Below, piece by piece: positions 55,324-63,946 of a DNA stretch of 64,000 bases. Where the stretch lies: positions 1,956,001 to 2,020,000 of the forward strand of contig NZ_CP038440.1 in NCBI RefSeq assembly GCF_004683885.1, written 5' to 3'. The notes under the pieces were generated by a model. That model made no database searches, was not told the DNA's origin, and saw only the letters and a program-made list of their open reading frames with translations. Source of the stretch: Brevundimonas sp. MF30-B. Lineage in GTDB: Bacteria; Pseudomonadota; Alphaproteobacteria; Caulobacterales; Caulobacteraceae. The translations under genes were made by a program, and so were the position numbers. Each line of letters opens with the position of its first letter. Position 1 is the first letter of the stretch.

Positions 55324-55689
55324 TCAGCCGCCCGAGGCCGAACGGGCGGCGCCCGGCCCCTCGCCCGTTCTCTCGCCGCCTGGCCCGGCCGTGTCCGCCG
55401 ACCGATCCCCCAGGAGGGCTTCGAGCACACGGGCGAACAGGTCGAGGGCCGACCGATCATCAAGCGCTTCCAAATCCGTCCGCGCCGTGAGGTCGCTGAT
55501 CCGCCGGATGACATCGCCACAGTCCGCCCTAGCGCCCGGCGCCGTCTCCTCGACCCAGTCGGCGATCGCGGACATGGCCTGGAGCGCCTCCTGCTCCGTC
55601 ATCCGGCTGTTCTCGAGGGCCGCGACGGCGGCGATCTCCCTGATCTCATGGAGCGCTCTGCGACAGGTGTCGGGATCGGACGGTCTCAC
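55324..55689 (-). CDS. Hypothetical helical protein
   Basis: A protein of about 121 residues from a GTG at 55689 (an ATG at 55602 would give 92). It is mostly helical and acidic: CRRALHEIREIAAVAALENS, MTEQEALQAMSAIADWVEET, IRRISDLTARTDLEALDDRS, DLFARVLEALLG. The C-terminus is Gly/Pro-rich. No family recognised. The stop is four bases before the GH65-like start, so it is probably in the same operon. Confidence 0.5.
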   Translation of the reverse strand: MRPSDPDTCRRALHEIREIAAVAALENSRMTEQEALQAMSAIADWVEETAPGARADCGDVIRRISDLTARTDLEALDDRSALDLFARVLEALLGDRSADTAGPGGERTGEGPGAARSASGG

Positions 55690-55989
55690 CCGCTCCGACC
55701 CCGGCTGCGACCACGGCAGCCGCCCTCGAGGCTGGGAACCCAACCGGCGCTCCGCGCCCCTGACGTCCTGCGCGTGTCGACAAGCATCGCGGTCCTCCTG
55801 CGAGTCAAAGGCCTGTCCGGCCGCCCCGTTCCCGACCGCCCGCGAATGTCCGGCATCCAACCCTCGACGGTCCAGGAGGCGGACCGCAGGGCAGGAGGAG
55901 CCCCCTCGTGTCGCAAGCCGGACACAGGGGGACAGGCCGACGGCGGGCGCGTTTACGGCGCATCCCCGCATCACAGTGGAAGGCCTCCC
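55690..55989. other. Intergenic stretch of 300 bases
   Basis: This lies between divergent genes. No RNA, repeat or convincing small gene is seen. The open frames on both strands here are rich in Arg, Pro and Ser without domain character. Confidence 0.4.
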
Positions 55990-56175
55990 ATGTCCGACGA
56001 CACCTCCGACCGCGGCCCTCAGGATCGAAGCCGCATCAGCCTCACTCAGGACCATGAAGTCCGCTACTGGACCCAGGCCATCGACGCGACGGTCCGGGAA
56101 CTCCAGGAAGCCGTCCAGGCGGTCGGGCCCGGGGCGGAGGCCGTCCGCGGCCGGCTGAAGGCGCGACGTTCATGA
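55990..56175 (+). CDS. DUF3606 domain protein
   Basis: A 61-residue protein matching DUF3606: DRSRISLTQDHEVRYWTQAI then RELQEAVQAVG. The family is widespread in soil alphaproteobacteria, often beside stress and catalase genes, and has no assigned function. GGAAGG precedes the ATG at 55990. It overlaps the next tiny membrane gene by four bases. Confidence 0.85.
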   Translation: MSDDTSDRGPQDRSRISLTQDHEVRYWTQAIDATVRELQEAVQAVGPGAEAVRGRLKARRS

Positions 56176-56336
56176 GCCTGGCGACCGTACCCTGGGGCTG
56201 GGTGATCGTGGGGGGACCGATCCTGCTCGGCGTGGTCCTGTTCTGGGGCATGTTGCGCACCCGCCGAGCCGACAAACGACGGGATCCCGATACGCCGTCC
56301 GACGATCCTTCACAGGGCATGACGGGACATGACTGA
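56172..56336 (+). CDS. Tiny single-span membrane protein
   Basis: A 54-residue reading frame overlapping the DUF3606 stop (ATGA). It has one hydrophobic helix (VPWGWVIVGGPILLGVVLFW) and a basic then acidic tail (RTRRADKRRDPDTPSDDPSQ). The N-out, positive-inside pattern and the coupled start support a real gene. No family recognised. Confidence 0.6.
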   Translation: MSLATVPWGWVIVGGPILLGVVLFWGMLRTRRADKRRDPDTPSDDPSQGMTGHD

Positions 56337-56402
56337 CGGATTGGACGAGGCGTCTGCGCCTCGCGCCTCGCGGACAGCGCGTCTAAGCCTGGGATCAGCG
56401 TG

Positions 56403-57005
56403 ATGTCAGGCCTCCGGTTCGGGCCGGTGCCGCCCGGCGCCGTGCACCTCTGCGTGGACATGCAGAGGCTGTTCGCCGAGGACACCGAATGGCGGACGCC
56501 GTGGATGCCGCGGGTGCTGCCCGCCGTCGCGGCCCTATGCGCCCATCGGCCCGATCGGATTTGCTTCACCCGCTTTATCCCGGCCCGGTCGCCGGAGACA
56601 GCCCCCGGGGCCTGGGCCCGCTACTGGCGGCGGTGGCCCGAGCTCACCCTCGACCGTCTCGATCCCGAGATGATCGCGCTCGTCCCCGAGCTTCAGCCCT
56701 TCAGCCCGCCCGGCCGCCTGGTGGACAAGACCACCTATTCGCCCTGGCTCGGCACGGCGCTGCACGCGTCCCTAAGCCGGGCGGGCGTCGACACCCTCGT
56801 GGTAAGCGGGGCGGAGACCGATGTCTGCGTCCTGGCGTCCGTGCTCGGCGCCGTGGACCTGGGCTATCGGGTTATCGTGGCCGCCGACGCCGTCTGCAGT
56901 TCGTCGGACGCGACCCACGACAGCCTGATCGGCCTGTATCACCAGCGGTTCGGACAGCAGATCGAGACCGCCGATACGGACGAGATCATCGACACCTGGC
57001 GCTGA
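56403..57005 (+). CDS. Isochorismatase-like cysteine hydrolase
   Basis: A 200-residue member of the isochorismatase/nicotinamidase superfamily. The catalytic triad is visible as Asp in HLCVDMQRLF near residue 18, Lys in LVDKTTYSPW near 108 and Cys in VSGAETDVCVLASVLGAVDL near 145. It is cytosolic and the substrate cannot be assigned. ATG 56403 is used; the preceding GTG is also in frame. Confidence 0.88.
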   Translation: MSGLRFGPVPPGAVHLCVDMQRLFAEDTEWRTPWMPRVLPAVAALCAHRPDRICFTRFIPARSPETAPGAWARYWRRWPELTLDRLDPEMIALVPELQPFSPPGRLVDKTTYSPWLGTALHASLSRAGVDTLVVSGAETDVCVLASVLGAVDLGYRVIVAADAVCSSSDATHDSLIGLYHQRFGQQIETADTDEIIDTWR

Positions 57006-57061
57006 GCGCCCCCGCCGCAGACGCAGACAGGGCCCCGCCCCGCCCCGCCCAAGGGACGCCT

Positions 57062-57343
57062 CTACGCCCTGGAAGCGGCGGCAATCGGCCGTCTGGGCGG
57101 CGTCGCGGCGACGGGCGCCGGGGGCTTGCCGGTTTCCGCCTGCACGATGAAGCGCCCCGCGACGGCCCCTCCGCGCAGCCGAACCTCCAGGCTGACCGCC
57201 CCGCCCCGTCGCGCCAGTCTCAGGGCCAGAGCCCTGGCCGCCTCTTCCGCGGCGCGGCCGCTCCTGTACACTAGCGGATTGGCTACGCCTTCGATCGCCA
57301 CCGCCCATCCGGCGTCGAAGGGTTCCACGACAAGCCTGCACAT
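57062..57343 (-). CDS. Hypothetical protein, DUF2188-like
   Basis: A 93-residue protein. The core WAVAIEGVANPLVYRSGRAA then EEAARALALRLARRGGAVSL has the strand, helix, strand pattern of DUF2188/small stress-associated proteins. The tail is Pro/Arg-rich. Its gene is convergent with the isochorismatase-like gene and on the same strand as DUF6894. Function unknown. Confidence 0.55.
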   Translation of the reverse strand: MCRLVVEPFDAGWAVAIEGVANPLVYRSGRAAEEAARALALRLARRGGAVSLEVRLRGGAVAGRFIVQAETGKPPAPVAATPPRRPIAAASRA

Positions 57344-57510
57344 CCTGGCCTCCTGCCGGCGGGGGCCGAACGCACGGTCCCATCAGGAAGCGGAGCGCCG
57401 CCGCAGGGCCTCCCGATCCCCTGCGTCCGGTTTCGGACGGTGCGCCGGAACGACGCCGCACGAAACGGCCACGCCGGCTCGGGGCAGCGGGACGCCGCAG
57501 TCCGGGGCCG

Positions 57511-57732
57511 TCAGTGCGTCACGCCCGCCGTCAGCCTCGTGACCAGGGCCCCGCCGGCGTCGTGGACCTCCACCACGAATCCGGAACCTTCGCCGCCGGT
57601 GATCGCTAGATCCCTCAGCAGTCCGGACAGAAGCATGAGGGCTTCCCGGCGCGCGGCGGCCTCGTCGACGGCCGAATCCTCGACGCACGTGATCCTGCGG
57701 CTGTCCGAGACGGTATACTGAAAATGGGCCAT
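57511..57732 (-). CDS. DUF6894 family protein
   Basis: A 73-residue protein with the DUF6894 layout: N-terminal strand (MAHFQYTVSDSRRITCVEDS), a helix rich in Ala/Glu (DEAAARREALMLLSGLLRDL) and two C-terminal strands (GFVVEVHDAGGALVTRLTAG). It is common in Rhizobiales and Caulobacterales near regulators and stress genes; no function known. Its start overlaps the upstream region of the divergent Crp/Fnr gene, which suggests control by that regulator. Confidence 0.75.
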   Translation of the reverse strand: MAHFQYTVSDSRRITCVEDSAVDEAAARREALMLLSGLLRDLAITGGEGSGFVVEVHDAGGALVTRLTAGVTH

Positions 57733-57765
57733 GAGGGACTAGATACGCTCCAAGGTGAACTGCGG

Positions 57766-58503
57766 ATGACGCCTGTTCAAACGCCGACGGAAGCGCTCAC
57801 CGCCAAGCTCAGGCGCCGGGATGTCGTCTCGGCCGCCGAGGCGGGGGCCCTTGAGGATGTTCTCGAGCCACCACGCCGTCACCCGGTCGGCGGCGTCATC
57901 ATCCAGCCGGGCGAGCGCCCCTCGCGGTCGACACTGCTGGTGTCCGGCTGGGTCGCCCGTTTCAGCGTCCTGCAGAACGGGGCGCGATCCTTCACCCAGC
58001 TGGGCGTGGCCGGCGACTTCGTCGACCTGCACAGCCTGCTGATGAAGCAGATGGACCATGGCGTCCTGGCGCTGACCGACTGCGTCACGGCCGCCGCGCC
58101 TCACGCACGCCTGGTCGAGCTGTCCGAAACCCACGCCCATCTCATGCGCCTGCTGTGGCTGGACACGGTGATCGACGGGGCCATCCACCGGGAGTGGCTG
58201 CACCGCATGGGCACCCAGAATGCGCTCGGGCGGACCGCCCATATCCTCTGCGAGATGGAGGCCCGCCTGGCCATGATCGGCCTGTCCGGTCCGGGCGGGT
58301 TCGAATTCCCCCTGACCCAGAACGAGCTGGCCGACTGTCTGGGATTGTCGGCCGTCCACGCCAACCGGACCCTCATGGAATTGCGTCGTCGGGAGCTGAT
58401 CTCCTGGCGCGCCGGATGGGTCCGGTTCATCGATCGTGACCGCCTGATCCGCCTCGCCGAGTTCGATCCCACCTATCTTCGCCTGGACCGCGCGCCGGTC
58501 TGA
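57766..58503 (+). CDS. Crp/Fnr family regulator (copy 1)
   Basis: A 245-residue regulator. The cyclic-nucleotide-binding-like domain (about 10-135) has VIIQPGERPSRSTLLVSGWV and GDFVDLHSLL, without the cAMP-binding REE pattern or FNR cysteines, so the ligand is unclear. The HTH is FPLTQNELADCLGLSAVHAN then RTLMELRRREL. ATG 57766 is preferred because 57724 would overlap the divergent DUF6894 start. It is of the type often paired with stress genes in alphaproteobacteria. Confidence 0.88.
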   Translation: MTPVQTPTEALTAKLRRRDVVSAAEAGALEDVLEPPRRHPVGGVIIQPGERPSRSTLLVSGWVARFSVLQNGARSFTQLGVAGDFVDLHSLLMKQMDHGVLALTDCVTAAAPHARLVELSETHAHLMRLLWLDTVIDGAIHREWLHRMGTQNALGRTAHILCEMEARLAMIGLSGPGGFEFPLTQNELADCLGLSAVHANRTLMELRRRELISWRAGWVRFIDRDRLIRLAEFDPTYLRLDRAPV

Positions 58504-58620
58504 TTTCGATCGACGGAAGCGCTGGGCTCGCCGCAAGCGGCCCGGGCCTTCTTGATGAAACGCGGGGCGGGCCCGTCCGAAGGGGGCGAGCCCTGGCGGC
58601 GCGCCCCCCGGCCCCTTCTC

Positions 58621-59535
58621 TCAGCTCTCGGCCTCCCGGTCTCCCAGCGGGCTGGTTCGCCCGGCGCCGGGTCCTGCTCCAAGATCGGCGCCGGTGACCG
58701 GGTCTGAGCCGGGATCGGACTGCGTGCGCGCGGCGAAGGCCTCGACCGCGGCCCCGGTCCTGCTGTCCATCTCGACACTGGCCTGGCCATCCCCCCCGTC
58801 CACCGCCGCCTGCCCTTCGCGATCGGACACGACCGTCCACTGGTCGCCGGTGTTCCACGGCCCCGAGGCGTCGCCTTCGCCCTGCGACATGTCGAAATAG
58901 ACGTCGGCGAATTCCGGATCGGCGGGCAGCTTTCCGGGCGGGAAGTTGGCCGGGATGGCGTAGAGCGCCTTCTCGAACGCCTTCTGGTGAGCCACCTCGC
59001 GCGTCATCAGGAAGCCCAAGGCGTCCTTGATGCCGGGATCGTCGGTGACGTTTATCAGCCGCTCATAGACGATCTTGGCGCGGGATTCCGCCGCGATGTT
59101 GGAGCGCAGGTCGCAAGCCGGATCGCCGATCGAGTCGATGTAGGCCGCCGTCCACGGCACCCCGGCCGAGTTCACCAGCGCCGCCCCGCCGCCGTAAAGG
59201 ATGGAGGTGGTGTGGCTTTCGCCGCCCGAGGTCATGCTGGCGTAGAGATCGGCTTCCTCCTCGGCGGCCTCGGCCAGCTTGCCCTTGGCCCCCCGGTTGA
59301 GCATGGCGACGATCGAACCGATCACCTCCAGGTGGCTCAGCTCCTCGGTGGCGATGTCCATCAGGAGGTCGCGGCGCGCCACGTCCTCGTCGGCCAGGCC
59401 CTGGGTGAAATAGCGCATGGCCGCCGCCAGCTCGCCCTGGGGTCCGCCGAACTGCTCCAGCATCAGGGTGGCCAGGCCGGGATTGGGCTCGGCGACGCGG
59501 ACCGTGTACATCAAACGCTTGTTATGCATGAACAT
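58621..59535 (-). CDS. Manganese catalase
   Basis: A 304-residue dimanganese catalase that decomposes hydrogen peroxide without heme. The four-helix ligand set is visible: Glu in GPQGELAAAMRYF, Glu and His in ATEELSHLEVIGS, Glu in NIAAESRAKIVYERL and His in MTREVAHQKAFEKALY. The C-terminal tail (after residue 215) is Gly/Asp-rich and variable, as usual. The opening MFMHNKRLMYTV is typical. It follows the DUF892 gene by 20 bases, so both are one operon. Confidence 0.94.
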   Translation of the reverse strand: MFMHNKRLMYTVRVAEPNPGLATLMLEQFGGPQGELAAAMRYFTQGLADEDVARRDLLMDIATEELSHLEVIGSIVAMLNRGAKGKLAEAAEEEADLYASMTSGGESHTTSILYGGGAALVNSAGVPWTAAYIDSIGDPACDLRSNIAAESRAKIVYERLINVTDDPGIKDALGFLMTREVAHQKAFEKALYAIPANFPPGKLPADPEFADVYFDMSQGEGDASGPWNTGDQWTVVSDREGQAAVDGGDGQASVEMDSRTGAAVEAFAARTQSDPGSDPVTGADLGAGPGAGRTSPLGDREAES

Positions 59536-59555
59536 TCTAAAGGTCCTTCTGCGGC

Positions 59556-60077
59556 CTAGCGGCTCGCGTTCTCGCCCAGGCGGCGCAGTTCCAGATGTTT
59601 GTCGACCAACAGGGGGAGGCTGTCCTCGACCCACCGGGCCATGCGCAGTTCCTCCTCGAGCGTGGCCTGGAGCGGATCGAGGGCGGCCTGGACGCCGCCC
59701 CGCTCGGCCAGGACGATGAGGCCCCGATAGGCGGCGGCCTCATAATTCTCGAAGGCGAAGTTGGCGAAGGCGTTCTTGAGGATCTCGTCCTCGGCGAAGA
59801 CGTGCCCGAGGGCCGCCATCGATCCGCCCAGCGACAGGGCGGCGTCCTTCAGGCCCGACGGCTTCTCGTCGAACCCGTCCAGCACCGCCTCCAGCCGAAC
59901 GATCTGGTTTTCCGTCTCCAGCCGGTGCGCCCTGAGCGTCTCGGCCACCTCGTCGAAATTCCGGATGCGCTCGATCTGCCGGTCCATGAGCGCCAGGGCC
60001 TGGTGCTCCATGCCGTGCGCATTCTTCAAGCCGGTCACGAAAACCTCGCGCCAGATGTCGTCGTCCATGGGGGGCAT
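59556..60077 (-). CDS. YciE/DUF892 ferritin-like protein
   Basis: A 173-residue ferritin-fold protein of the DUF892 (YciE/YciF) family, four helices: VFVTGLKNAHGMEHQALALM, LETENQIVRLEAVLDGFDEK, ANFAFENYEAAAYRGLIVLA and LEEELRMARWVEDSLPLLVD. The E-x-x-H and ENYEAAAYR residues form the dimetal site. It is linked to stress resistance. An AAGGAG ribosome site precedes the ATG at 60077. It is the first gene of the operon with manganese catalase. Confidence 0.88.
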   Translation of the reverse strand: MPPMDDDIWREVFVTGLKNAHGMEHQALALMDRQIERIRNFDEVAETLRAHRLETENQIVRLEAVLDGFDEKPSGLKDAALSLGGSMAALGHVFAEDEILKNAFANFAFENYEAAAYRGLIVLAERGGVQAALDPLQATLEEELRMARWVEDSLPLLVDKHLELRRLGENASR

Positions 60078-60153
60078 CGTCTTCTCCTTGTCGGCTGTCG
60101 AAAGCCAACCGGTCGGAAGGGCGGATGGGCCCCGAATGTCGGAAAACGAACCC

Positions 60154-60924
60154 CTAGGACACCCGGTCCCGGCCGTCCGGCGCCTCGGGGCGGCCCAGTC
60201 GCCCGGCCTGCTCAAGGGCGGCGAGATCCGGCAGAAGGACCCGCCCGCCCTGGTAGGAGATCAGTCCGCGGCGGCGCATCTGCTGCAGGGTGCGGTTCAT
60301 GTGCACCACGCTCAGCCCCAGGATGTCGGCGAGGACGTCCTGGGTCAGCGGCAGGGCGATCTCGCCCTGCGGGGCCAGGCCGACGCGCACCTGGCGGTCA
60401 TGCAGCTCGACCAGAAGATGGGCCGTCCGCTCGAAGGCGCTGAGACGCCCCAGGCGTACGATCTGGTGGACGAGCCGGCTGCGCTCGGCCGCCCTCAGGG
60501 CGTTCCAGGCCGGCCCGATGCCCTGCCCGGCCGCCCGCGCCGTCTCGGCGTCCCGCCAGAAGCGCTCGGCGCAGGCGGTGGACGCCTCGGTCAGAGTCCA
60601 GACGGCCAGATCCGTCTCGTTCGCCGCCGGAGCGGCCATGACGTCGCCGGGCAGGTGCAGCCCGACAATCTGGCGCCGGCCGTCCGCCAGGGCGGCGCCC
60701 CGCGCGATCCAGCCCCGCACCACCAGTCGAGCGGCCGAGCGCCGGAACTCCGCGGTCAGATCCGCGCCTGGGCAGTGGAGCAGTTCGACGGATCCGGCGA
60801 ATCCCGCGCGCACCGCCGCCAGCCCGGCCCCGTCCAGGGTCTCGTGGCTGGAGAGGGCGCGTTCGAGCGCGGTCGTCGCAGAGGCTGCTGGCGCAGGTTG
60901 GAAGGGCTGATTCGGCATCTGCAT
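60154..60924 (-). CDS. Crp/Fnr family regulator (copy 2)
   Basis: A 256-residue regulator with the same build as the copy at 57.8 kb: a degenerate nucleotide-binding domain (RGWIARGAALADGRRQIVGL, HLPGDVMAAPA) and HTH LPLTQDVLADILGLSVVHMN then RTLQQMRRRGL. The cAMP-contact residues are not evident. It lies upstream of the DUF892/manganese-catalase operon on the same strand, so control of that operon is plausible. Start ATG 60924; ATG 60918 is possible. Confidence 0.88.
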   Translation of the reverse strand: MQMPNQPFQPAPAASATTALERALSSHETLDGAGLAAVRAGFAGSVELLHCPGADLTAEFRRSAARLVVRGWIARGAALADGRRQIVGLHLPGDVMAAPAANETDLAVWTLTEASTACAERFWRDAETARAAGQGIGPAWNALRAAERSRLVHQIVRLGRLSAFERTAHLLVELHDRQVRVGLAPQGEIALPLTQDVLADILGLSVVHMNRTLQQMRRRGLISYQGGRVLLPDLAALEQAGRLGRPEAPDGRDRVS

Positions 60925-61076
60925 CCAGCAACAGCACGCCAGCCGCCAGCCCCTCCCTTACATAGGTTAGTCCCGTCCACGCCCGACCTGGCGGACGGCG
61001 CCCCAAGCCCGGTCCGGCACCTTGGGTCAGGCCCCGGGGCCGTCTTCCGGCCGGGCGTCGGCCGGGAGCGTCCGGC

Positions 61077-62258
61077 TCAGGTCAGGCCCGGAAGGAGCAC
61101 GACCTTGGTCCATTCGTTCTGGTTCTCCTTGAAGTTCTTGTAGCCGTCGGCCGCCCGCTCCAGCGGCAGCCGGTGGCTGATCAGATCGGTCGTGTCGATC
61201 CGGCCCTCCAGGATCATCTCCAGCAGTCGGGGCAGGTAACGCTGGACGTGGGTCTGCCCCGTCTTGAGGGTCAGGCCCTTCTCCATGAAGGCGCCGACCG
61301 GCCACTTGTCGGCCATGCCGCCGTAGACGCCCGGCACGGACACCGTCCCCCCCTTTCGGACCGCCATGATGGTCTCTCGCAGGACATGGGTCCGGTCGGT
61401 TCCAATGCGGGTCGTGGTCTTGATGGCGTCGACCACATTGTCGGGAGAGAAGCCGTGCGCCTCCATGCCGACCGCGTCGATGCAGCTGTCCGGTCCCAGC
61501 CCGGCCGTCATCTCCAGCAGGGCCTCGCGCACCTTCACCTCGTGATAGTCGAGGATCTCTGCGCCGTTTGCGCGCGCCAGGGCCAGGCGGTTGGGATGGT
61601 GGTCGATGGCGATGACCCGGCCTGCGCCCTGGAGAAGGGCGCTCTTGATTGCGAACAGGCCGACCGGGCCACAGCCCCAGACGGCCACCGTGTCGCCCGG
61701 CTCGATCTGGCAGTTCTCCGCCGCCATCCAGCCGGTCGGGAAGATGTCGGACAGGAACAGGACGCGCTCGTCCTCAACGCCTTCGGGGATCTTGATCGGC
61801 CCGTAGTCGGAATAGGGCACGCGCGCATATTCGGCCTGGCCGCCCGCATACCCCCCCGTCAGGTGCGAATAGCCGAACAGGCCCGCCACCGACTGGCCGT
61901 ACGCGATCTCCGTCGCGTCCGCCTTGTCGGCCGGATTGGAATTGTCGCAGGCCGCCGGCATGGACTTCTCGCAGAAGAAGCACTGACCGCAGGCGATGAC
62001 GAACGGCACCACGACCCGGTCGCCCTTCCTGAGCGAGGTGTTGCCGCGTCCCACCTCCTCGACCACGCCCATGAATTCGTGGCCCAGGATGTCGCCGTTG
62101 GACATGCCCGGGATGTAGCTGTCGTACAGGTGCAGGTCCGAGCCGCAGATGGCCGTGGCGGTAATGCGGATGATGGCGTCGCGCGGGTTGATGATCTGCG
62201 GATCGGGCACGGTGTCGACTTGGACGTTGTGTTTGCCGTGCCAGGTGAGGGCGCGCAT
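61077..62258 (-). CDS. Zinc-dependent alcohol dehydrogenase
   Basis: A 393-residue medium-chain dehydrogenase. The catalytic zinc site is in [14 protein letters not shown] (Cys) and [12 protein letters not shown] (His, Glu). The structural-zinc loop has [20 protein letters not shown]. The NAD-binding fold is [20 protein letters not shown] followed by [14 protein letters not shown]. It resembles formaldehyde dehydrogenase-like threonine/glutathione-type relatives. The substrate is uncertain. It is 50 bases downstream of the SRPBCC gene, likely one operon. Confidence 0.9.
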   Translation of the reverse strand: MRALTWHGKHNVQVDTVPDPQIINPRDAIIRITATAICGSDLHLYDSYIPGMSNGDILGHEFMGVVEEVGRGNTSLRKGDRVVVPFVIACGQCFFCEKSMPAACDNSNPADKADATEIAYGQSVAGLFGYSHLTGGYAGGQAEYARVPYSDYGPIKIPEGVEDERVLFLSDIFPTGWMAAENCQIEPGDTVAVWGCGPVGLFAIKSALLQGAGRVIAIDHHPNRLALARANGAEILDYHEVKVREALLEMTAGLGPDSCIDAVGMEAHGFSPDNVVDAIKTTTRIGTDRTHVLRETIMAVRKGGTVSVPGVYGGMADKWPVGAFMEKGLTLKTGQTHVQRYLPRLLEMILEGRIDTTDLISHRLPLERAADGYKNFKENQNEWTKVVLLPGLT

Positions 62259-62308
62259 GGGCGGCTCCTTGAAAAAAGGCTGAAAAGGTTGGGGGGTTGA
62301 GTCCGCCC

Positions 62309-62917
62309 TCAGAGGTGACGCGGACCGCGCGGCGCGGCGTCGGGCGCGCGCGAGGTGGAGACTTCACCGGTCTCCATCAGCTGCTTGAAGCGTCGCAACT
62401 CCCGCCGGGCCTGGATCCGGGGCTCGCGCTGCAGAACCTTGGCGACCACCTTGCCAACGACGCCGGCCGGCGGGTCGTAGCTGATGAACAGCCTGACCTC
62501 CGTGCCGCGGCCGAAGGCGTTGTCGCGGAACCCGATCCATCCCTCGTGGTCGATATCGGAGCCCTCTGCGGCGCGCCAGGCGATGTATTCGCCTGCCCGG
62601 TCCTCGGTGATCTCGGAGGTCAATTCGACATCCCCTCCGCCAGGGCCCTCGACAATCCAGGTCGACTGTCGGGTATCCGACACCCGGACTTCGTTCAGGG
62701 TCTCCATGAAGGTCGGCAGGTTCCGGAAATCGCGCCAGTAGGCGTACAGGGCGTCGCGGGGCCGGTTGATCAGCACGGCCCGCACGCTGTCGGAACCGTA
62801 GTCGCCCTCGTGCAGGTCCCTGTCGAGGAAGGCGGTCGGTTCGACCACGGCGTCTGTGACCGGCGTGTCCGGACCGGCTGGGGTCGCGGTCGAGGTCTGG
62901 ATGGAAGTCTGGGGCAT
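62309..62917 (-). CDS. SRPBCC (cyclase/dehydrase-like) protein
   Basis: A 202-residue protein with a START/Bet v1 fold: [20 protein letters not shown] then [60 protein letters not shown] and [20 protein letters not shown]. Members next to zinc alcohol dehydrogenases are common in stress-type accessory modules of alphaproteobacteria. No ligand is known. The ATG at 62917 follows a good AAGGATCC-type ribosome site. A candidate EcfG promoter lies 29 bases upstream. Confidence 0.87.
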   Translation of the reverse strand: MPQTSIQTSTATPAGPDTPVTDAVVEPTAFLDRDLHEGDYGSDSVRAVLINRPRDALYAYWRDFRNLPTFMETLNEVRVSDTRQSTWIVEGPGGGDVELTSEITEDRAGEYIAWRAAEGSDIDHEGWIGFRDNAFGRGTEVRLFISYDPPAGVVGKVVAKVLQREPRIQARRELRRFKQLMETGEVSTSRAPDAAPRGPRHL

Positions 62918-62945
62918 GAGCAGGATCCTTGCGGTTCGCCAAGCC

Positions 62946-62970
62946 AACCGACGCCCCGCCGGGACGTTCC
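62946..62970 (-). promoter_or_regulatory. Candidate EcfG-type promoter of SRPBCC-ADH
   Basis: On the minus strand GGAAC (62966-62970) and GGTT (62946-62949) are spaced by 16 bases. The alphaproteobacterial general-stress sigma factor EcfG recognises GGAAC-N16/17-CGTT; this has one mismatch in the -10. It lies 28 bases before the ATG. Confidence 0.45.
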
Positions 62971-62995
62971 CTGCCCGCCCCCCAGGGTCGAATAC

Positions 62996-63020
62996 GGAAC
63001 ACCTGACGCCCGATCGGGTT
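62996..63020 (+). promoter_or_regulatory. Candidate EcfG-type promoter of the SDR gene
   Basis: GGAAC (62996-63000) and GGTT (63017-63020) are again spaced by 16 bases, 28 bases before the ATG. It has the same elements and spacing as the divergent site 25 bases away, supporting both as real stress promoters. Confidence 0.45.
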
Positions 63021-63048
63021 GGTCGGGCGCACCGACCAGGACCCCGCA

Positions 63049-63849
63049 ATGACCGACACCCCCTCTGCCTTGGCCTCCGCCGCCCGTCCCCTGGCCCTTG
63101 TGACGGGCGCCTCCACCGGCATCGGACTGGAGCTGGCCCGCTGCTTCGCCGAAGACGGTTTCGATCTGGTGCTGGCGGCCGACACCCCCCTGGACGAGGC
63201 CCGCCGCATCGCCGAGGACCTGGGCGCGCGGGTGGAGACGGTCCAGGCGGACCTGGCCACGCCCGAGGGCGTCGACGCCTTGTGCCAAGTGGTTGGCGCG
63301 CGTGCCCTCGACGCCCTGGCGGCGAACGCGGGCCACGGTCTTGGACACGCCTTTCTTGACCAGCAGTGGGACGACATCCGCCATGTCATCGCCACCAACA
63401 TCACGGGCACGATCGCCCTGCTGCATCGGCTGATCCCAGCGATGCGCGATCGCGGCGAGGGCCGGGTCCTGCTGACCGGCTCCATCGCCGGCCTGATCCC
63501 CGGCAGTTTCCAGGCCGTCTACAACGCCAGCAAGGCCTTTGTGGACAGCTTCTCTTTCGCCCTGCGCAACGAATTAAAGGACACGGGCGTCACGGTCACA
63601 TGCCTGATGCCGGGCCCCACCGACACCGCCTTCTTCGCGCGCGCTGGCATGCTGGACACTTCGGTCGGCCAGAGCGACCACAAGGCCGACCCCGCCCAGG
63701 TGGCCCGCACCGGTTACAGGGCCATGCAAGACGGCGTCGGAGACGTGGTGGCCGGGCTGGGCAACAAGATGCAGGCCGCCATGGCCGCCGTCACCCCGCA
63801 ATCAGTGCTGGCCGAGCAGCACCGCAGGATGGCCGAGCCGAAGGCCTGA
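63049..63849 (+). CDS. Short-chain dehydrogenase/reductase
   Basis: A 266-residue classical SDR. The cofactor motif TGASTGIG is at residues 19-26, ANAGHG near 92, the catalytic Ser in LLTGSIAGLIPGSFQ and the YNASK motif near residue 159. A Gly-rich N-terminus and no membrane helix place it in the cytosol. The substrate is unknown. It is divergent from the SRPBCC-ADH operon and probably co-regulated with it. Confidence 0.92.
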   Translation: MTDTPSALASAARPLALVTGASTGIGLELARCFAEDGFDLVLAADTPLDEARRIAEDLGARVETVQADLATPEGVDALCQVVGARALDALAANAGHGLGHAFLDQQWDDIRHVIATNITGTIALLHRLIPAMRDRGEGRVLLTGSIAGLIPGSFQAVYNASKAFVDSFSFALRNELKDTGVTVTCLMPGPTDTAFFARAGMLDTSVGQSDHKADPAQVARTGYRAMQDGVGDVVAGLGNKMQAAMAAVTPQSVLAEQHRRMAEPKA

Positions 63850-63946
63850 CGGGCCGCGAATTGAAGATGCGCGGGCTTGGCGGGCTGGGGCCGTCCAGGC
63901 CGGCGCGCCGTCGTGCCGGCCCTTCCCCGTGTACGACGTCGACCCC

